Below, one piece after another: positions 1 through 9,192 of a stretch of DNA of 64,000 nucleotides. The position numbers were made by a program, and so were the translations under genes. The notes beneath the pieces were generated by a model, which had not been told where the DNA came from, did not search any database, and was given only the letters and a program-made list of their open reading frames with translations. The DNA lies in contig NZ_BBWJ01000004.1 in assembly GCF_001463745.1 (NCBI RefSeq), positions 337,778 to 401,777 of the forward strand, in the 5' to 3' direction. This DNA is from Aureimonas sp. AU22. Lineage in GTDB: Bacteria; Pseudomonadota; Alphaproteobacteria; Rhizobiales; Rhizobiaceae. How positions within the stretch are numbered: position 1 is the first letter of the stretch; every line of letters starts with the position of its first letter.

Positions 1-1
1 G

Positions 2-370
2 GTCGATCCGATCTTCGCGGCCGCCGAGGAACGCGCAGCGCACCGACCACTGACGAAGCGGTTCTATTTCACCTATGCTGTGCTGCTCTACCTCGCCTGG
101 CTCGCCTCGACCTATGCCGGCATCGCCTTCGGCAAGCTGATCGGCGACCAGCGCGCGATCGGTCTCGACGTCCTCCTGCCGATCTACTTCCTGGCCCTGA
201 CGCTCGGTTTCCGGCGACGTGCCGGTTTCGCCGTCGTCTTCGTCGTCTCGGCCATCACCTCGGTCGTCGTCTACCTCACGCTCGGCTCGCCCTGGCACGT
301 GACGATCGGCGGTCTCGCCGGCATCGCAGCCGCCGTCCTGCGCACCCCGCCGGAGAGGAGCGTGCCGTGA
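2..370 (+). CDS. azlC: AzlC-family branched-chain amino acid permease, C-terminal part (cut by window edge)
   Basis: This is the end of an AzlC/YgaZ-type inner-membrane protein, the large subunit of a two-component exporter for branched-chain amino acids. About 123 codons are present and the reading frame is open to the left edge, so the start lies outside the window. Several hydrophobic segments are visible, for example around the stretch VLLYLAWLASTYAGIAFG and the VVFVVSAITSVVVYLTL segment. The charged end PPERSVP closes the protein. The stop codon overlaps the GTG start of the next gene by 4 nt (GTGA), as is usual for azlC-azlD pairs. The family call rests on these segments plus the partner gene; the substrate is inferred from the family. 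Confidence 0.85.
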   Translation, partial: VDPIFAAAEERAAHRPLTKRFYFTYAVLLYLAWLASTYAGIAFGKLIGDQRAIGLDVLLPIYFLALTLGFRRRAGFAVVFVVSAITSVVVYLTLGSPWHVTIGGLAGIAAAVLRTPPERSVP

Positions 371-663
371 CCGAGATCTGGTTCCTCGCGATCCTCGCCG
401 CGATCCTGACCTACGGCACGCGCGTCGCCGGCCATCTCGTCCTGTCGCGCTTCGAGCACGTTCCGCCGCGCGTCGAGGCCGCCCTCGATGCCGTGCCGCC
501 CGCCATGCTCATCACGATCGTCACCCCCGTCTTCGTCGACGGCGGCTGGACGGAACGCCTGGTGATCGTCGCCGCCGGCCTTCTGTCGCTGCGCCTCTCG
601 GTGCTGGCGAGCGTGACGGCGGGCTGCGTCGCCATGGCGACCCTGCGCCATGTCGGGCTCTGA
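367..663 (+). CDS. azlD: AzlD-family small subunit of branched-chain amino acid exporter
   Basis: A 98-residue, four-helix hydrophobic protein of the AzlD/YgaH family, which works with AzlC to export branched-chain amino acids across the inner membrane. The family pattern is clear: an early TYGTRVAGH segment after the first helix, a central PPAMLITIVTPVFVDGG segment and a final VTAGCVAMATLRH. The GTG start overlaps the azlC stop by 4 nt, so the two are very likely translationally coupled. Length matches the family (about 100 residues). The downstream gene is convergent, only 48 nt away, with no clear terminator between. Confidence 0.88.
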   Translation: MTEIWFLAILAAILTYGTRVAGHLVLSRFEHVPPRVEAALDAVPPAMLITIVTPVFVDGGWTERLVIVAAGLLSLRLSVLASVTAGCVAMATLRHVGL

Positions 664-711
664 CCTGGCGTTCGGGCAGAGACGACAAGCGTCGACACGC
701 CCCAGCGCAGA

Positions 712-1566
712 CTACCGGTTGCGCGTGACGACGCAGGAGCCGCCGACGCCGCGATACTTCGCGCAGAAGGCGTCCGCCTCTTTGCGCGAATTGGCGCCGA
801 TGCGAACGGCGGTGATCCGGCGAGGACCCGAGATCGGCCGGGCTCGCATCACGATCGGCTCGACGCCGCCGAGGACGCCGGGATACCGGTCCTGCAGCTT
901 GCGATAGATGCGCACCGCGATCGCTTCGTTGGGGTGACCCGCGACCTGCGCGCCCCAGGGCCGCATCGGCGCGCTTTCGGCCACCGCGAAGACCGCGCGC
1001 GTCGGCAGGATCGGCAGCCGGCGGCAGGCGACCGCGAACTCGAGATCGGCCACCAGCGGCTTGACCTCCGCCTCCCGCTTCTCCTCGCGGAACCAGGCGG
1101 CGGGCTGGGCGGTGATCGAGAGGACATAGTCCTCGGTCTCGTAGGGAAGCCGCCCGCCCGACGCCATCCAGCGCTTCACGCGATTGATGCCGCCATTGTA
1201 GGCCGCGGCGGCAAGGCCCCAGGATCCGAGCTCGGCGCGCAGGTCGCGAAGATACGTCGCCGAATGACGCAGGGCCTGTTCCTTGTCGTAGGGGTCGGCG
1301 AGGCCCCGTTCTTTCGCGGTGTAGGGCATGAACTGGGCGATGCCCTGCGCGCCGACCGGCGAGCGCGCGCCCTCGTCGAAGCGTGATTCCTTCCAGATCA
1401 GCCGGGCGAAGAAGTCCGGCACCATGCCGACGGCGGCCGCGTTCTCGGCAATGAGATCGCAGATCTGCCCGACGCGCGGGTCCGCCTTCGGCTCGGCCGC
1501 CGTCGCGCTTCCGGCCCCGAGCGCTGCGCCGGCGACCGCAAGTGTCAGGAGGGCCCGCCGGATCAT
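712..1566 (-). CDS. Periplasmic lytic transglycosylase (SLT domain) with SPOR-like C-terminus
   Basis: A 284-residue exported murein hydrolase. Residues 1-24 form a signal peptide ending in ATAAE. The SLT (goose-lysozyme-like) domain follows, with the catalytic Glu at about residue 60 in IWKESRFD, then [10 protein letters not shown] and [15 protein letters not shown]. Such enzymes cleave the glycan strand of peptidoglycan and form 1,6-anhydro-muramoyl ends. The last 35 residues ([18 protein letters not shown] and the following GGSCVV) look like one half of a SPOR peptidoglycan-binding repeat, which I see only by eye. The ATG overlaps the ispG stop by 4 nt (ATGA), so it is probably co-transcribed with ispG. 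A much longer open frame continues upstream on this strand but belongs to the shadow of ispG. Confidence 0.88.
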   Translation of the reverse strand: MIRRALLTLAVAGAALGAGSATAAEPKADPRVGQICDLIAENAAAVGMVPDFFARLIWKESRFDEGARSPVGAQGIAQFMPYTAKERGLADPYDKEQALRHSATYLRDLRAELGSWGLAAAAYNGGINRVKRWMASGGRLPYETEDYVLSITAQPAAWFREEKREAEVKPLVADLEFAVACRRLPILPTRAVFAVAESAPMRPWGAQVAGHPNEAIAVRIYRKLQDRYPGVLGGVEPIVMRARPISGPRRITAVRIGANSRKEADAFCAKYRGVGGSCVVTRNR

Positions 1567-2828
1567 TCCGCCGCGGCGGGCCGCCCGAAGCGGCGATCGA
1601 TATAGGCGAGCACCATCTGATGGAATTCCGCCGCGATGTTGGCGCCGCGCAGCGTCGCCACCTTCTCGCCGTCCATGTAGACCGGCGCGGACGGAACCTC
1701 CGCGGTGCCGGGCAGCGAGATGCCGATATCGGCATGCTTGGATTCGCCCGGGCCGTTGACAATGCAGCCCATCACCGCAACCGACAGGGCCTCGACGCCG
1801 GGATAGCGCTCGCGCCATACCGGCATGTTGACCCGGATGTCGGTCTGGATCGTCTCCGCGAGTTCCTGGAAGAGGGTCGATGTGGTCCGTCCGCAGCCGG
1901 GACAAGCCGCCACGATCGGGATGAACTGCCGGAAGCCCATGGTCTGCAGGATTTCCTGCGCGACCTGTACCTCCTTGGTACGATCGCCGCCGGGCTCGGG
2001 CGTCAGCGAGACGCGGATCGTGTCGCCGATCCCCTCCTGCAGGAGGATGCCGAGCGCCGCCGACGAGGCGACGATGCCCTTCGACCCCATGCCGGCCTCC
2101 GTCAAGCCGAGGTGCAGGGCATGGTCGGTGCGACGCGACAGGTCGCGGTAGACGGCGATGAGATCCTGGACGTTGGAGACCTTGGCCGAGAGGATGATCT
2201 TCTCGCGCGCGAGCCCCGTTTCCTCCGCAAGCGCCGCCGAGTGCAGCGCCGACTGAATGATCGATTCGCGCATCACGGCCCGTGCCCCGAGCGGCTTGGC
2301 GAGCTTGGAGTTCTCGTCCATCAACCGCGTCAGCAGCTCCTGGTCGAGCGAGCCCCAGTTGACGCCGATGCGCACCGGCTTGTCGTGCCGGATCGCCATT
2401 TCGATGATCTCGACGAACTGCCGGTCCTTCTTGTCCTTGAAGCCGACATTGCCGGGATTGATGCGGTACTTGGCGAGCGCCGCCGCGCAATCCGGATGAT
2501 CAGCGAGCAGCTTGTGGCCGATGTAGTGGAAGTCGCCGACGAGCGGCACGTCGATGCCGAGGCGCTGGAGCCGGTCGCGGATGCGCGGCACGGCGGCGGC
2601 GGACTCGTTGCGGTCCACCGTGATGCGCACGATCTCCGACCCCGCCTTGGCGAGTTCGGCGACCTGGCGGACCGTGGCGTCCACGTCGGCCGTGTCCGTA
2701 TTGGTCATCGACTGAACGATGACGGGCGACGGGCCGCCGACCACCACGCCGCCGACATCGACGCCGACCGTCCGGCGGCGCGGAAGGGGATCGGCCAGAA
2801 CCGGGTCGACGGGGGCTTGCAGCGTCAT
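1563..2828 (-). CDS. ispG: 4-hydroxy-3-methylbut-2-en-1-yl diphosphate synthase (flavodoxin) IspG/GcpE
   Basis: The penultimate enzyme of the MEP isoprenoid pathway: reductive opening of MEcPP to HMBPP by a [4Fe-4S] protein in the cytoplasm. The N-terminal half is the TIM barrel ([50 protein letters not shown]). The cluster ligands are Cys309 and Cys312 in CPGCGR and Cys355 in [10 protein letters not shown], numbered from this start; the Glu of NGPGE is the conserved active-site acid. Length 421 is normal for the proteobacterial form without the extra domain. I chose the ATG at 2828; a TTG five codons upstream (2843) is also in frame, but neither has a strong ribosome site. It is coupled downstream to the transglycosylase gene. 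Confidence 0.97.
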   Translation of the reverse strand: MTLQAPVDPVLADPLPRRRTVGVDVGGVVVGGPSPVIVQSMTNTDTADVDATVRQVAELAKAGSEIVRITVDRNESAAAVPRIRDRLQRLGIDVPLVGDFHYIGHKLLADHPDCAAALAKYRINPGNVGFKDKKDRQFVEIIEMAIRHDKPVRIGVNWGSLDQELLTRLMDENSKLAKPLGARAVMRESIIQSALHSAALAEETGLAREKIILSAKVSNVQDLIAVYRDLSRRTDHALHLGLTEAGMGSKGIVASSAALGILLQEGIGDTIRVSLTPEPGGDRTKEVQVAQEILQTMGFRQFIPIVAACPGCGRTTSTLFQELAETIQTDIRVNMPVWRERYPGVEALSVAVMGCIVNGPGESKHADIGISLPGTAEVPSAPVYMDGEKVATLRGANIAAEFHQMVLAYIDRRFGRPAAAE

Positions 2829-3031
2829 CGGGGTCCGTCTCAAGGATCAGTCGGGGCGCAGCCGTGCGGCGCGCCTCGGCAGGATGGGTCGAGGCCTATA
2901 TCGCCGTTCGTCTCGTCCATGAAAAGAGGATCATCGTGTCGCGACCGTGACGGTCGGCGCCGCGGGGCTTGCCCGACCTCCTCCACGCCCCTATTGCGGC
3001 CACGGGTTCCCCCAAGCCAACCGGAGATCCG

Positions 3032-3190
3032 ATGCCACCCGGCGCCGCCCTTGCCCTCTTCGCGTTCCTCATGCTGGCCGCGCTCCTGCCGATCTGGCCG
3101 TGGTCGCGCGGCTGGAGCTACCGCCCGGCCATCGCATTCGGCGTCTTCTTCACGGTCGTGGTGATGGCCTGGGTCACGGTGCTCATCTGA
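3032..3190 (+). CDS. Small two-helix membrane protein, unknown function
   Basis: A 52-residue hydrophobic protein with two predicted membrane segments (ALALFAFLMLAALLPIW and IAFGVFFTVVVMAWVTVL) joined by the short polar linker SRGWSYRP. A GGAG ribosome site lies about 7 nt before the ATG. An in-frame upstream start at 2969 exists, but its extra residues are proline-rich and not hydrophobic. The gene sits between divergent ispG and a second 52-residue membrane protein on the same strand, 88 nt downstream. I cannot assign a family. Confidence 0.6.
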   Translation: MPPGAALALFAFLMLAALLPIWPWSRGWSYRPAIAFGVFFTVVVMAWVTVLI

Positions 3191-3278
3191 CCGCGGTGCA
3201 TGCGCGTCGCGCCGGCGGAACCGGTGCGACATAACGTCGTTGTGATGGCGTCCGGTCTCGCGTCACAAGGAGTTGCGT

Positions 3279-3437
3279 ATGTCTCTCGGAACCATCCTCC
3301 TCATCATCCTCATCCTGCTCCTCATCGGTGCCTTTCCGGGATGGGGCTATTCCCGGTCCTGGGGCTATGGACCGAGCGGCATTCTCGGCTTCCTGCTGGT
3401 GGTCGTCCTCGTCCTGCTCCTGCTCGGCCGTATCTGA
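3279..3437 (+). CDS. DUF3309-family small membrane protein
   Basis: A 52-residue protein of the DUF3309 type, common in Rhizobiales and other proteobacteria. It starts MSLGTILLIILILLLIGAFP, carries the central Trp/Tyr/Gly-rich stretch WGYSRSWGYGPSG that marks the family, and ends in a second hydrophobic helix before LLLLGRI. An AAGGAG ribosome site at 3267-3272 sits 6 nt before the ATG, which strongly supports a translated gene. Function is unknown; such proteins are often seen near stress-response genes. It converges with the MFS gene, whose stop codon is 28 nt away. Confidence 0.8.
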   Translation: MSLGTILLIILILLLIGAFPGWGYSRSWGYGPSGILGFLLVVVLVLLLLGRI

Positions 3438-3454
3438 CGCCTTTTTCGTCGGTT

Positions 3455-3478
3455 GCCGGAGGCCTTCAGGCTTCCGGC
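3455..3478. terminator. Hairpin at convergent 3' ends of DUF3309 and MFS genes
   Basis: A 10-bp inverted repeat (one G-T pair) with a TTCA loop. It spans the stop codon of the minus-strand MFS gene, which falls in the loop, and lies 17 nt past the plus-strand stop. There is no T-run directly after it on either strand, so it may be a weak bidirectional terminator or only a 3'-end stabiliser. Confidence 0.4.
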
Positions 3479-4674
3479 GGCCGATCGGCGCCGCCAGTCA
3501 GCGGCGACAGCGCCAGGATCACGAGCAGGCAGGCACTGAGCCCTAGGAACACGGCCTGAAAGCCGAAATGCTCGGCGAGGTAGCCGATCGCCGAGGGCGC
3601 GATCAGGATGCCGGAGTAGCCGATCGTCGTCGCCATCGAGATGCCGACGCCGGGCTTCAGCCCCGGTACGTTGCCCGCCGCCGAGAAGGCGATCGGCGCG
3701 ATGTTCGACAGGCCGATGCCGAGAAGCGCAAAGCCGAGGATCGCCACGGTCAGGTTCGGCGCCAGCCCGACGATGGTCAGCGCGCCGATGCCGGCGAGCG
3801 CCGAGAGGCGCAGAGTGCGGACCGCGCCGAGCCGGTCGCGGATGCCGTCGCCGAGGAACCGGAACAGCGCCATGACGGCGGAGAAGGCGGCGAAGGCGAA
3901 GCCCGACATGGCGACGTCCGCGCCGAGCTCCGAGCGCAGGTAGATCGCGCTCCAGTCGATCGTCGCCCCTTCCGGTACCATGCCGAACAAGGCGCAGACC
4001 CCGATGCCAATGACGGCGAGCCGCGCGCCGGAGGTTGCTCCCGGCGTGCCCTTCCCGTCCGTCGCCCTTGCCGTGGTCTCCGCGGCGTCGCGGTCTTCCA
4101 GCATCGACCGGCCGATCGGCCAGAGTGCGGCAAGAAGGATCGCCGCGACGAGGACGAAGTGCCCGACGCTTCCGAGCGACACGATCAGGAAGCCGCCCGT
4201 CGCGGCGCCGATGAAGCCTCCGACCGACCAGAAACCGTGACACGACGACATGATGGCGCGCGGGCGCTGCCGCTCCACCGACACGGCGTTGGCGTTCATC
4301 GCGACATCCATCCCGCCCATGGCCGCGCCGAAGAGAAGGATGGCGAGGCCGGCGGTCGCGACGTTGGGCGCCAGGACGAGGATGGGCAGAGAGATCGCGA
4401 GCACCGCATGCATCACGAGCGAGGTCTGGCGTGAGCCGAAGCGCGCGGTCGCCGCGCCGAGGAGCGGCATCGCCAGGACAGCGCCGAGACCGAATGCAAG
4501 GATCATGAGGCCTAGCTGCGCTTCCGAAAGCCCGAGACGCTGCTGCAGCAGCGGGATCTGGGGCGTCCAGTTCCCGAGCACGAAGCCGTTGGCGAGAAAG
4601 GCGGCAGAGACGGCCAACCGCTCGCGCGGCCACGCATGCCGCCAGGATACGGGACGAAGTGCGTCGGCGGTCAT
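3466..4674 (-). CDS. MFS transporter (YbjJ-like)
   Basis: A 402-residue major facilitator superfamily protein with the usual 12 hydrophobic segments and a polar central loop (about residues 190-215, DAAETTARATDGKG). The first helix region reads FLANGFVLGNWTPQIPLLQ, and the A-like motif between helices 2 and 3 is GAATARFGSRQTS. The pattern resembles the E. coli YbjJ group, whose substrates are poorly known. Its ATG overlaps the stop of the DeoR-family gene by 4 nt, so the regulator and transporter form a transcription unit; this suggests a sugar or sugar-acid substrate, which is inference. Confidence 0.85.
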   Translation of the reverse strand: MTADALRPVSWRHAWPRERLAVSAAFLANGFVLGNWTPQIPLLQQRLGLSEAQLGLMILAFGLGAVLAMPLLGAATARFGSRQTSLVMHAVLAISLPILVLAPNVATAGLAILLFGAAMGGMDVAMNANAVSVERQRPRAIMSSCHGFWSVGGFIGAATGGFLIVSLGSVGHFVLVAAILLAALWPIGRSMLEDRDAAETTARATDGKGTPGATSGARLAVIGIGVCALFGMVPEGATIDWSAIYLRSELGADVAMSGFAFAAFSAVMALFRFLGDGIRDRLGAVRTLRLSALAGIGALTIVGLAPNLTVAILGFALLGIGLSNIAPIAFSAAGNVPGLKPGVGISMATTIGYSGILIAPSAIGYLAEHFGFQAVFLGLSACLLVILALSPLTGGADRPPEA

Positions 4675-5507
4675 CGGGTCGTGTCCTCAAGGGTGCGCGC
4701 GTTTGCGCGGCGAATGGCGGCGGTTTCGGCATCGGCGCGGGTGACTGCCACCCCCTTCGCCAGGAAGGGCTCCAGCGCTGCGACCGGACAATCGTGCTCG
4801 ACGAAGAGATGCGCCCGCTGGTCGATCGGGGTGACATGAAACGATGCGGCGGTGCCGATCTTCTCGTTGGTGACGGCGACGGCGATCTCGCCGGCCCGTG
4901 CGGCCAGCAGCGCCTTGAGGTCGGCCTCCTCGAGATCGTGCGAGGTGACCCCCGCCCCCGCATCGACGCCGCACACGCCGAGCACCAGCACGGACGGTCG
5001 CATCCGCTCCGCCTCGCGCAGCGTCTGCGCCCCGAGGCACGCGCCGCTGACCGGATCGAGACGCCCGCCGAGCAGCACCACGGACACGCCTCGCTTGTCC
5101 TGCAGGGCGCAAGCGATGGACGGGGTGTTGGTGATCACCGTCAGCCCCGAATCCGCCGGCAGGGCCTGGGCCACGGCCATATTCGCGGAACCGGCATCGA
5201 TGAAAAGCGACGAACCCGGCATGATCGTGCGAGCGATCGCACGACCCAGAAGAACCTTGCGACAGCGATCCCGTGTGAGACGCTCGTTGAGCGAGCCATC
5301 CACGGGCGCTGGCGGAAGCGCTCCGCCATAGACACGGCGGCACTCGTCGCGCGCGGCGAGCTCTCGCAGATCCCGGCGCACGGTGTCCTCCGACACGCCG
5401 AAGTTGGCGGCCAGCTGGACCGCGAGCACCCGGCCGTCCCGCTTCAACCATTCGCGGATCACGGCCTGCCGCTGTTCGGCCAAGAGATGTGGCGAAGCCT
5501 CGCCCAT
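4671..5507 (-). CDS. DeoR/GlpR-family transcriptional repressor
   Basis: A 278-residue regulator. The N-terminal winged helix-turn-helix (residues about 8-60) reads LLAEQRQAVIREWL, then LAANFGVSEDTVRRDLREL and the family's YGGA wing. The C-terminal DeoR sensor domain is of the phosphosugar-isomerase fold and includes FIDAGSANMAVA, VITNTPSIA and VVLLGGRLD. Such proteins bind phosphorylated sugars. The ATG at 5507 is preceded by GAGGAG with good spacing; an upstream in-frame ATG (5537) lacks this. It is coupled by an ATGA overlap to the MFS gene, which it probably controls together with its own promoter. Confidence 0.9.
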   Translation of the reverse strand: MGEASPHLLAEQRQAVIREWLKRDGRVLAVQLAANFGVSEDTVRRDLRELAARDECRRVYGGALPPAPVDGSLNERLTRDRCRKVLLGRAIARTIMPGSSLFIDAGSANMAVAQALPADSGLTVITNTPSIACALQDKRGVSVVLLGGRLDPVSGACLGAQTLREAERMRPSVLVLGVCGVDAGAGVTSHDLEEADLKALLAARAGEIAVAVTNEKIGTAASFHVTPIDQRAHLFVEHDCPVAALEPFLAKGVAVTRADAETAAIRRANARTLEDTTR

Positions 5508-5609
5508 GGAACGTCTCCTCGTTCGGAGACCCTCCATGCACGTTCATGCGCGTTCGGTCAAACCGGATGAACTCGGCATCAGTCCGGGCTCATTCCGACA
5601 AGCAGGCGC

Positions 5610-8600
5610 CTACTGGAAGACGACGAGCAGATCCTTTGCGTCGATCTGATCGCCGGCCTTCACGTGTACGGCCTCGACGGTGCCGTCGGCTTCGGCATGG
5701 AGCGCGGTCTCCATCTTCATCGCCTCGATGGAGAGGAGGACGTCGCCGGCCTTCACGCTCTGGCCGGGGCGGACGGCGAGCGTCGAGACGACGCCGGGCA
5801 TCGGGGCTGCGACATGGGCGGCGTTGCCGGGTTCGGCCTTCGGCCGCGCGGTCCCTGAGCCGTTGCCCCTGGCGCGGTCCGGCACCTTGATGCGGCGCGG
5901 CTGGCCGTTGAGCTCGAAGAACACCGTCTTCTTGCCCTTCTCGTCCGTGTCGGCCGAGCCGAGGCAGCGGATCACCAGCGTCTTGCCGGGCTCGAGATCG
6001 ACGAGGATCTCCTCCTCCGTCTCGATGCCGTAGAAGTAGTTCGGCGTCGGAAGCGTCGAGACGGGCCCATAGGTCTCGGCGGCAGACGCGAAGTCGGCGA
6101 AGACCTTCGGATACATGAGGTAGGAGGCGAACTCCTGACTTGAGACCGTGCGGCCGAGCTTCTCCTCGATCTTCGTCCGTTCGGCGCCGAGATCGGCGTC
6201 CGGGATCAGCGAGCCGGGGCGCGCGGTGATCGGCGCCTCGCCCTTCAGTGCCTTGCGCTGCAGCCCTTCCGGCCAACCGCCCGGCGGCTGGCCGAGATCG
6301 CCGTGCAGCATGGAGACGACCGACTCCGGGAAGGCGATGTCACGCGAGGGGTTCTCGACATCGGCGACGGAGAGGTCCTGCGCCACCATCATCAGCGCCA
6401 TGTCGCCGACGACCTTCGAGGACGGCGTCACCTTGACGATGTCGCCGAACATCAGGTTCGCCTCGGAATAGGCTTTGGCCACCTCGTGCCAGCGCGTGTC
6501 GAGGCCGAGCGAGCGGGCCTGCTCCTTCAGGTTGGTGAACTGGCCGCCCGGCATCTCGTGGAGATAGACCTCCGAGGCCGGCCCCTTCAGGTCGCTCTCG
6601 AAGGCGGCGTACTGGTTGCGCACGGCCTCCCAGTAGAAGGAGATGCGGCGGATCGCGTCCTGGTCGAGGCCGGGGTCGCGACCTGAGCCCTTCAGCGCCT
6701 CGTTGAGCGAGCCGAGGCAGGCCTGCGAGGTGTTGCCCGAGAGCGCGTCCATCGCCGCGTCCACCGCGTCGACGCCGGCATCCACCGCCGCGAGGATCGT
6801 CGCGGCCGCGATGCCCGACGTATCATGCGTGTGGAGGTGGATGGGGATGCCCACCTCCTCCTTCAGCGTCCCGATCAGCACGCGGGCTGCGGCCGGCTTG
6901 AGGAGCCCCGCCATGTCCTTGACGCCGAGGATATGGGCGCCCGCGCGCTCCATCTCCTTGGCGAGATCGACGTAGTACTTGAGGTCGTACTTCGAGCGGG
7001 CCGGATCGAAGAGATCGCCGGTGTAGCAGATCGCGCCCTCGCACAGCTTGCCCGATTCCAGCACCGCGTCCATCGAGACGCGCATGTTCTCGACCCAGTT
7101 CAGGCAGTCGAAGACGCGGAAGAGATCGACGCCCCCCCGTGCCGCCTCCGCCACGAACCGCTTCACGACGTTGTCGGGATAGTTGGTGTAGCCGACGCCG
7201 TTGGAGCCGCGCAGCAGCATCTGGAGAAGGATGTTGGGCGCCTTGTCGCGGATGGCGCTAAGGCGCTCCCACGGGTCTTCGGTGAGGAAGCGCATGGCGA
7301 CGTCGAAGGTCGCCCCGCCCCAGCATTCGAGCGACAGAAGCTGCGGCAGCGCGCGGGCATAGGCGTCCGCGATGCCGACGATGTCGTGGGTGCGCATGCG
7401 CGTCGCCAAGAGCGACTGATGCCCGTCGCGCATGGTCGTGTCGGTGACGAGCACCTCGCCCTGCGCCAGCATCCAGTCGGCGAAGCCCTTGGCTCCGAAT
7501 TCCTCCAGCTTCTGGCGGGAGCCGGGCCGGATCGCGGCATCGAAGCGCGGCGCCGCCGGCTTCCTCGCGTCCGCTGGCGGCTTTGGGCGTCCGCGCGTCT
7601 CCGGATGTCCGTTGACGGTCACGTCGGCAAGGTACGTCAGGAGCTTCGTGGCACGATCGCGGCGCTTCACCTGCGCAAAGAGCTCGGGCGTCGTGTCGAT
7701 GAAGCGCGTCGTGTAGCTGTTATCGGCAAAGGCCGGGTGCGTGATGATCGCTTCGAGGAAGGTGAGGTTCGTCGCCACGCCCCGGATGCGGAACTCGCGC
7801 AGCGCGCGGTGCATGCGCGCGATCGCCTCCCCGGGGCTCGGCGCCCAGGCCGTCACCTTCTCCAGAAGCGGGTCGTAGAAGCGGGTGATCACGGCGCCCG
7901 AATAGGCCGTGCCACCGTCGAGTCGGATGCCGAAGCCCGTCGCGCCGCGATAGGCGGTGATGCGGCCATAGTCCGGGATAAAGTTCTGCTCGGGGTCTTC
8001 CGTCGTGATCCGGCACTGGAGGGCGTGGCCGTTGAGGCGGATGTCCTCCTGGGCGGGGACACCCGATTCCGGCGTGCCGATCGCATGCCCGTCGAGGATG
8101 TGGATCTGCGCCTTGACGATGTCGATGCCGGTGACGACCTCCGTCACGGTGTGCTCGACCTGGATGCGCGGGTTGACCTCGATGAAGTAGAAGGCGCCCG
8201 TGTCGGCATCCATCAGGAACTCGACGGTGCCCGCGCCCACGTAGTTCGTCGCCGCGCAGATCGTTCGCGCATAGGCCGCGAGCTCGCGCCGCTTGGCGTC
8301 GTCGAGATAGGGCGCGGGCGCGCGCTCCACGACCTTCTGGTTGCGGCGCTGGATGGAGCAGTCACGCTCGAAGAGGTCGACGACGGTGCCATGGGTGTCG
8401 CCGAGGATCTGCACCTCGACATGGCGCGCGCGTTCGACGAGCTTTTCGAGATAGACCTCGTCCTTGCCGAAGGCGGCTTTCGCCTCGCGCTTGGCCTCCG
8501 TCACCTCGCGCGCGAGGTCCTGCGGCTGGCGGATCGCGCGCATGCCGCGCCCGCCCCCGCCCCAGGAGGCCTTCAGCATCAGGGGATAGCCGATCGTCTC

Positions 8601-9068
8601 GGCAAGGCGCGCGACCTCGGCCATGTCCTCGGGCAGCGGGTCGGTCGCCGGCACCACCGGCACCCCGACCTCCACCGCAAGGTTGCGCGCGGCGACCTTG
8701 TTGCCCAAGCGGCGCATCGTGTCCGCCGTCGGGCCGATGAAGGTGATCCCGGCCTCCGCACAGGCATCGACGAACTCCGGGCTCTCCGACAGGAGGCCGT
8801 AGCCGGGATGGATGGCGTCCGCGCCCGACTCCCTGGCGACCCGGATCACCTCCTCGATCGAGAGATAGGATTCGATCGGCCCGAGATCTCGTGCGAGATG
8901 CGGCCCGCGCCCGACCTGGTAGCTCTCGTCCGCCTTGAAGCGATGCAGCGCGTACTTGTCCTCCTCCGCCCAGATCGCCACCGTCCGCAAGCCCAGCTCG
9001 TTGGCCGCGCGGAACACGCGGATCGCAATCTCTGACCGATTGGCGACAAGGATCTTGGTGATGGGCAC
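5610..9068 (-). CDS. pyc: Pyruvate carboxylase
   Basis: A full-length 1152-residue single-chain biotin enzyme that carboxylates pyruvate to oxaloacetate using ATP and bicarbonate (anaplerosis). Domains in order: biotin carboxylase (about 1-455; ILVANRSEIAIRV, KASWGGGGRGMR, FIEVNPRIQVEHTVTE), carboxyltransferase (about 535-815; DTTMRDGHQSLLATRMRT, HLHTHDTSG), the tetramerisation region, and the C-terminal biotinyl domain with the biotinylated Lys in EAMKME. Length is that of the bacterial and eukaryotic type I enzyme. The preceding gene on this strand is 124 nt away, so pyc probably has its own promoter. Confidence 0.98.
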   Translation of the reverse strand: MPITKILVANRSEIAIRVFRAANELGLRTVAIWAEEDKYALHRFKADESYQVGRGPHLARDLGPIESYLSIEEVIRVARESGADAIHPGYGLLSESPEFVDACAEAGITFIGPTADTMRRLGNKVAARNLAVEVGVPVVPATDPLPEDMAEVARLAETIGYPLMLKASWGGGGRGMRAIRQPQDLAREVTEAKREAKAAFGKDEVYLEKLVERARHVEVQILGDTHGTVVDLFERDCSIQRRNQKVVERAPAPYLDDAKRRELAAYARTICAATNYVGAGTVEFLMDADTGAFYFIEVNPRIQVEHTVTEVVTGIDIVKAQIHILDGHAIGTPESGVPAQEDIRLNGHALQCRITTEDPEQNFIPDYGRITAYRGATGFGIRLDGGTAYSGAVITRFYDPLLEKVTAWAPSPGEAIARMHRALREFRIRGVATNLTFLEAIITHPAFADNSYTTRFIDTTPELFAQVKRRDRATKLLTYLADVTVNGHPETRGRPKPPADARKPAAPRFDAAIRPGSRQKLEEFGAKGFADWMLAQGEVLVTDTTMRDGHQSLLATRMRTHDIVGIADAYARALPQLLSLECWGGATFDVAMRFLTEDPWERLSAIRDKAPNILLQMLLRGSNGVGYTNYPDNVVKRFVAEAARGGVDLFRVFDCLNWVENMRVSMDAVLESGKLCEGAICYTGDLFDPARSKYDLKYYVDLAKEMERAGAHILGVKDMAGLLKPAAARVLIGTLKEEVGIPIHLHTHDTSGIAAATILAAVDAGVDAVDAAMDALSGNTSQACLGSLNEALKGSGRDPGLDQDAIRRISFYWEAVRNQYAAFESDLKGPASEVYLHEMPGGQFTNLKEQARSLGLDTRWHEVAKAYSEANLMFGDIVKVTPSSKVVGDMALMMVAQDLSVADVENPSRDIAFPESVVSMLHGDLGQPPGGWPEGLQRKALKGEAPITARPGSLIPDADLGAERTKIEEKLGRTVSSQEFASYLMYPKVFADFASAAETYGPVSTLPTPNYFYGIETEEEILVDLEPGKTLVIRCLGSADTDEKGKKTVFFELNGQPRRIKVPDRARGNGSGTARPKAEPGNAAHVAAPMPGVVSTLAVRPGQSVKAGDVLLSIEAMKMETALHAEADGTVEAVHVKAGDQIDAKDLLVVFQ

Positions 9069-9130
9069 GAACGCTTCCCCCCGGAACGAATTTCCACTGC
9101 AGTTGCCGAGCTAACGACAGAACGCTGCCG

Positions 9131-9143
9131 GTTGCAATGCAAC
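9131..9143. promoter_or_regulatory. Short inverted repeat upstream of pyc
   Basis: GTTGCAATGCAAC, a perfect 13-nt palindrome around a central A, lies 63 nt upstream of the pyc start in the 124-nt gap after the glyoxalase gene. Its form fits a small operator or promoter-proximal site. No regulator is assigned. Confidence 0.3.
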
Positions 9144-9192
9144 ACGACGGCAGCGCAGCAGCCTGCGTCACGGCAATCGAGCGCAGGCTCGT

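Noticed and set aside
6825..9035. Plus-strand open frame of over 700 codons opposite pyruvate carboxylase
   Set aside because: It is exactly antisense to a well-conserved gene, its translation is Arg/His/Asp-rich without domains, and such long antisense frames are expected at this GC content.
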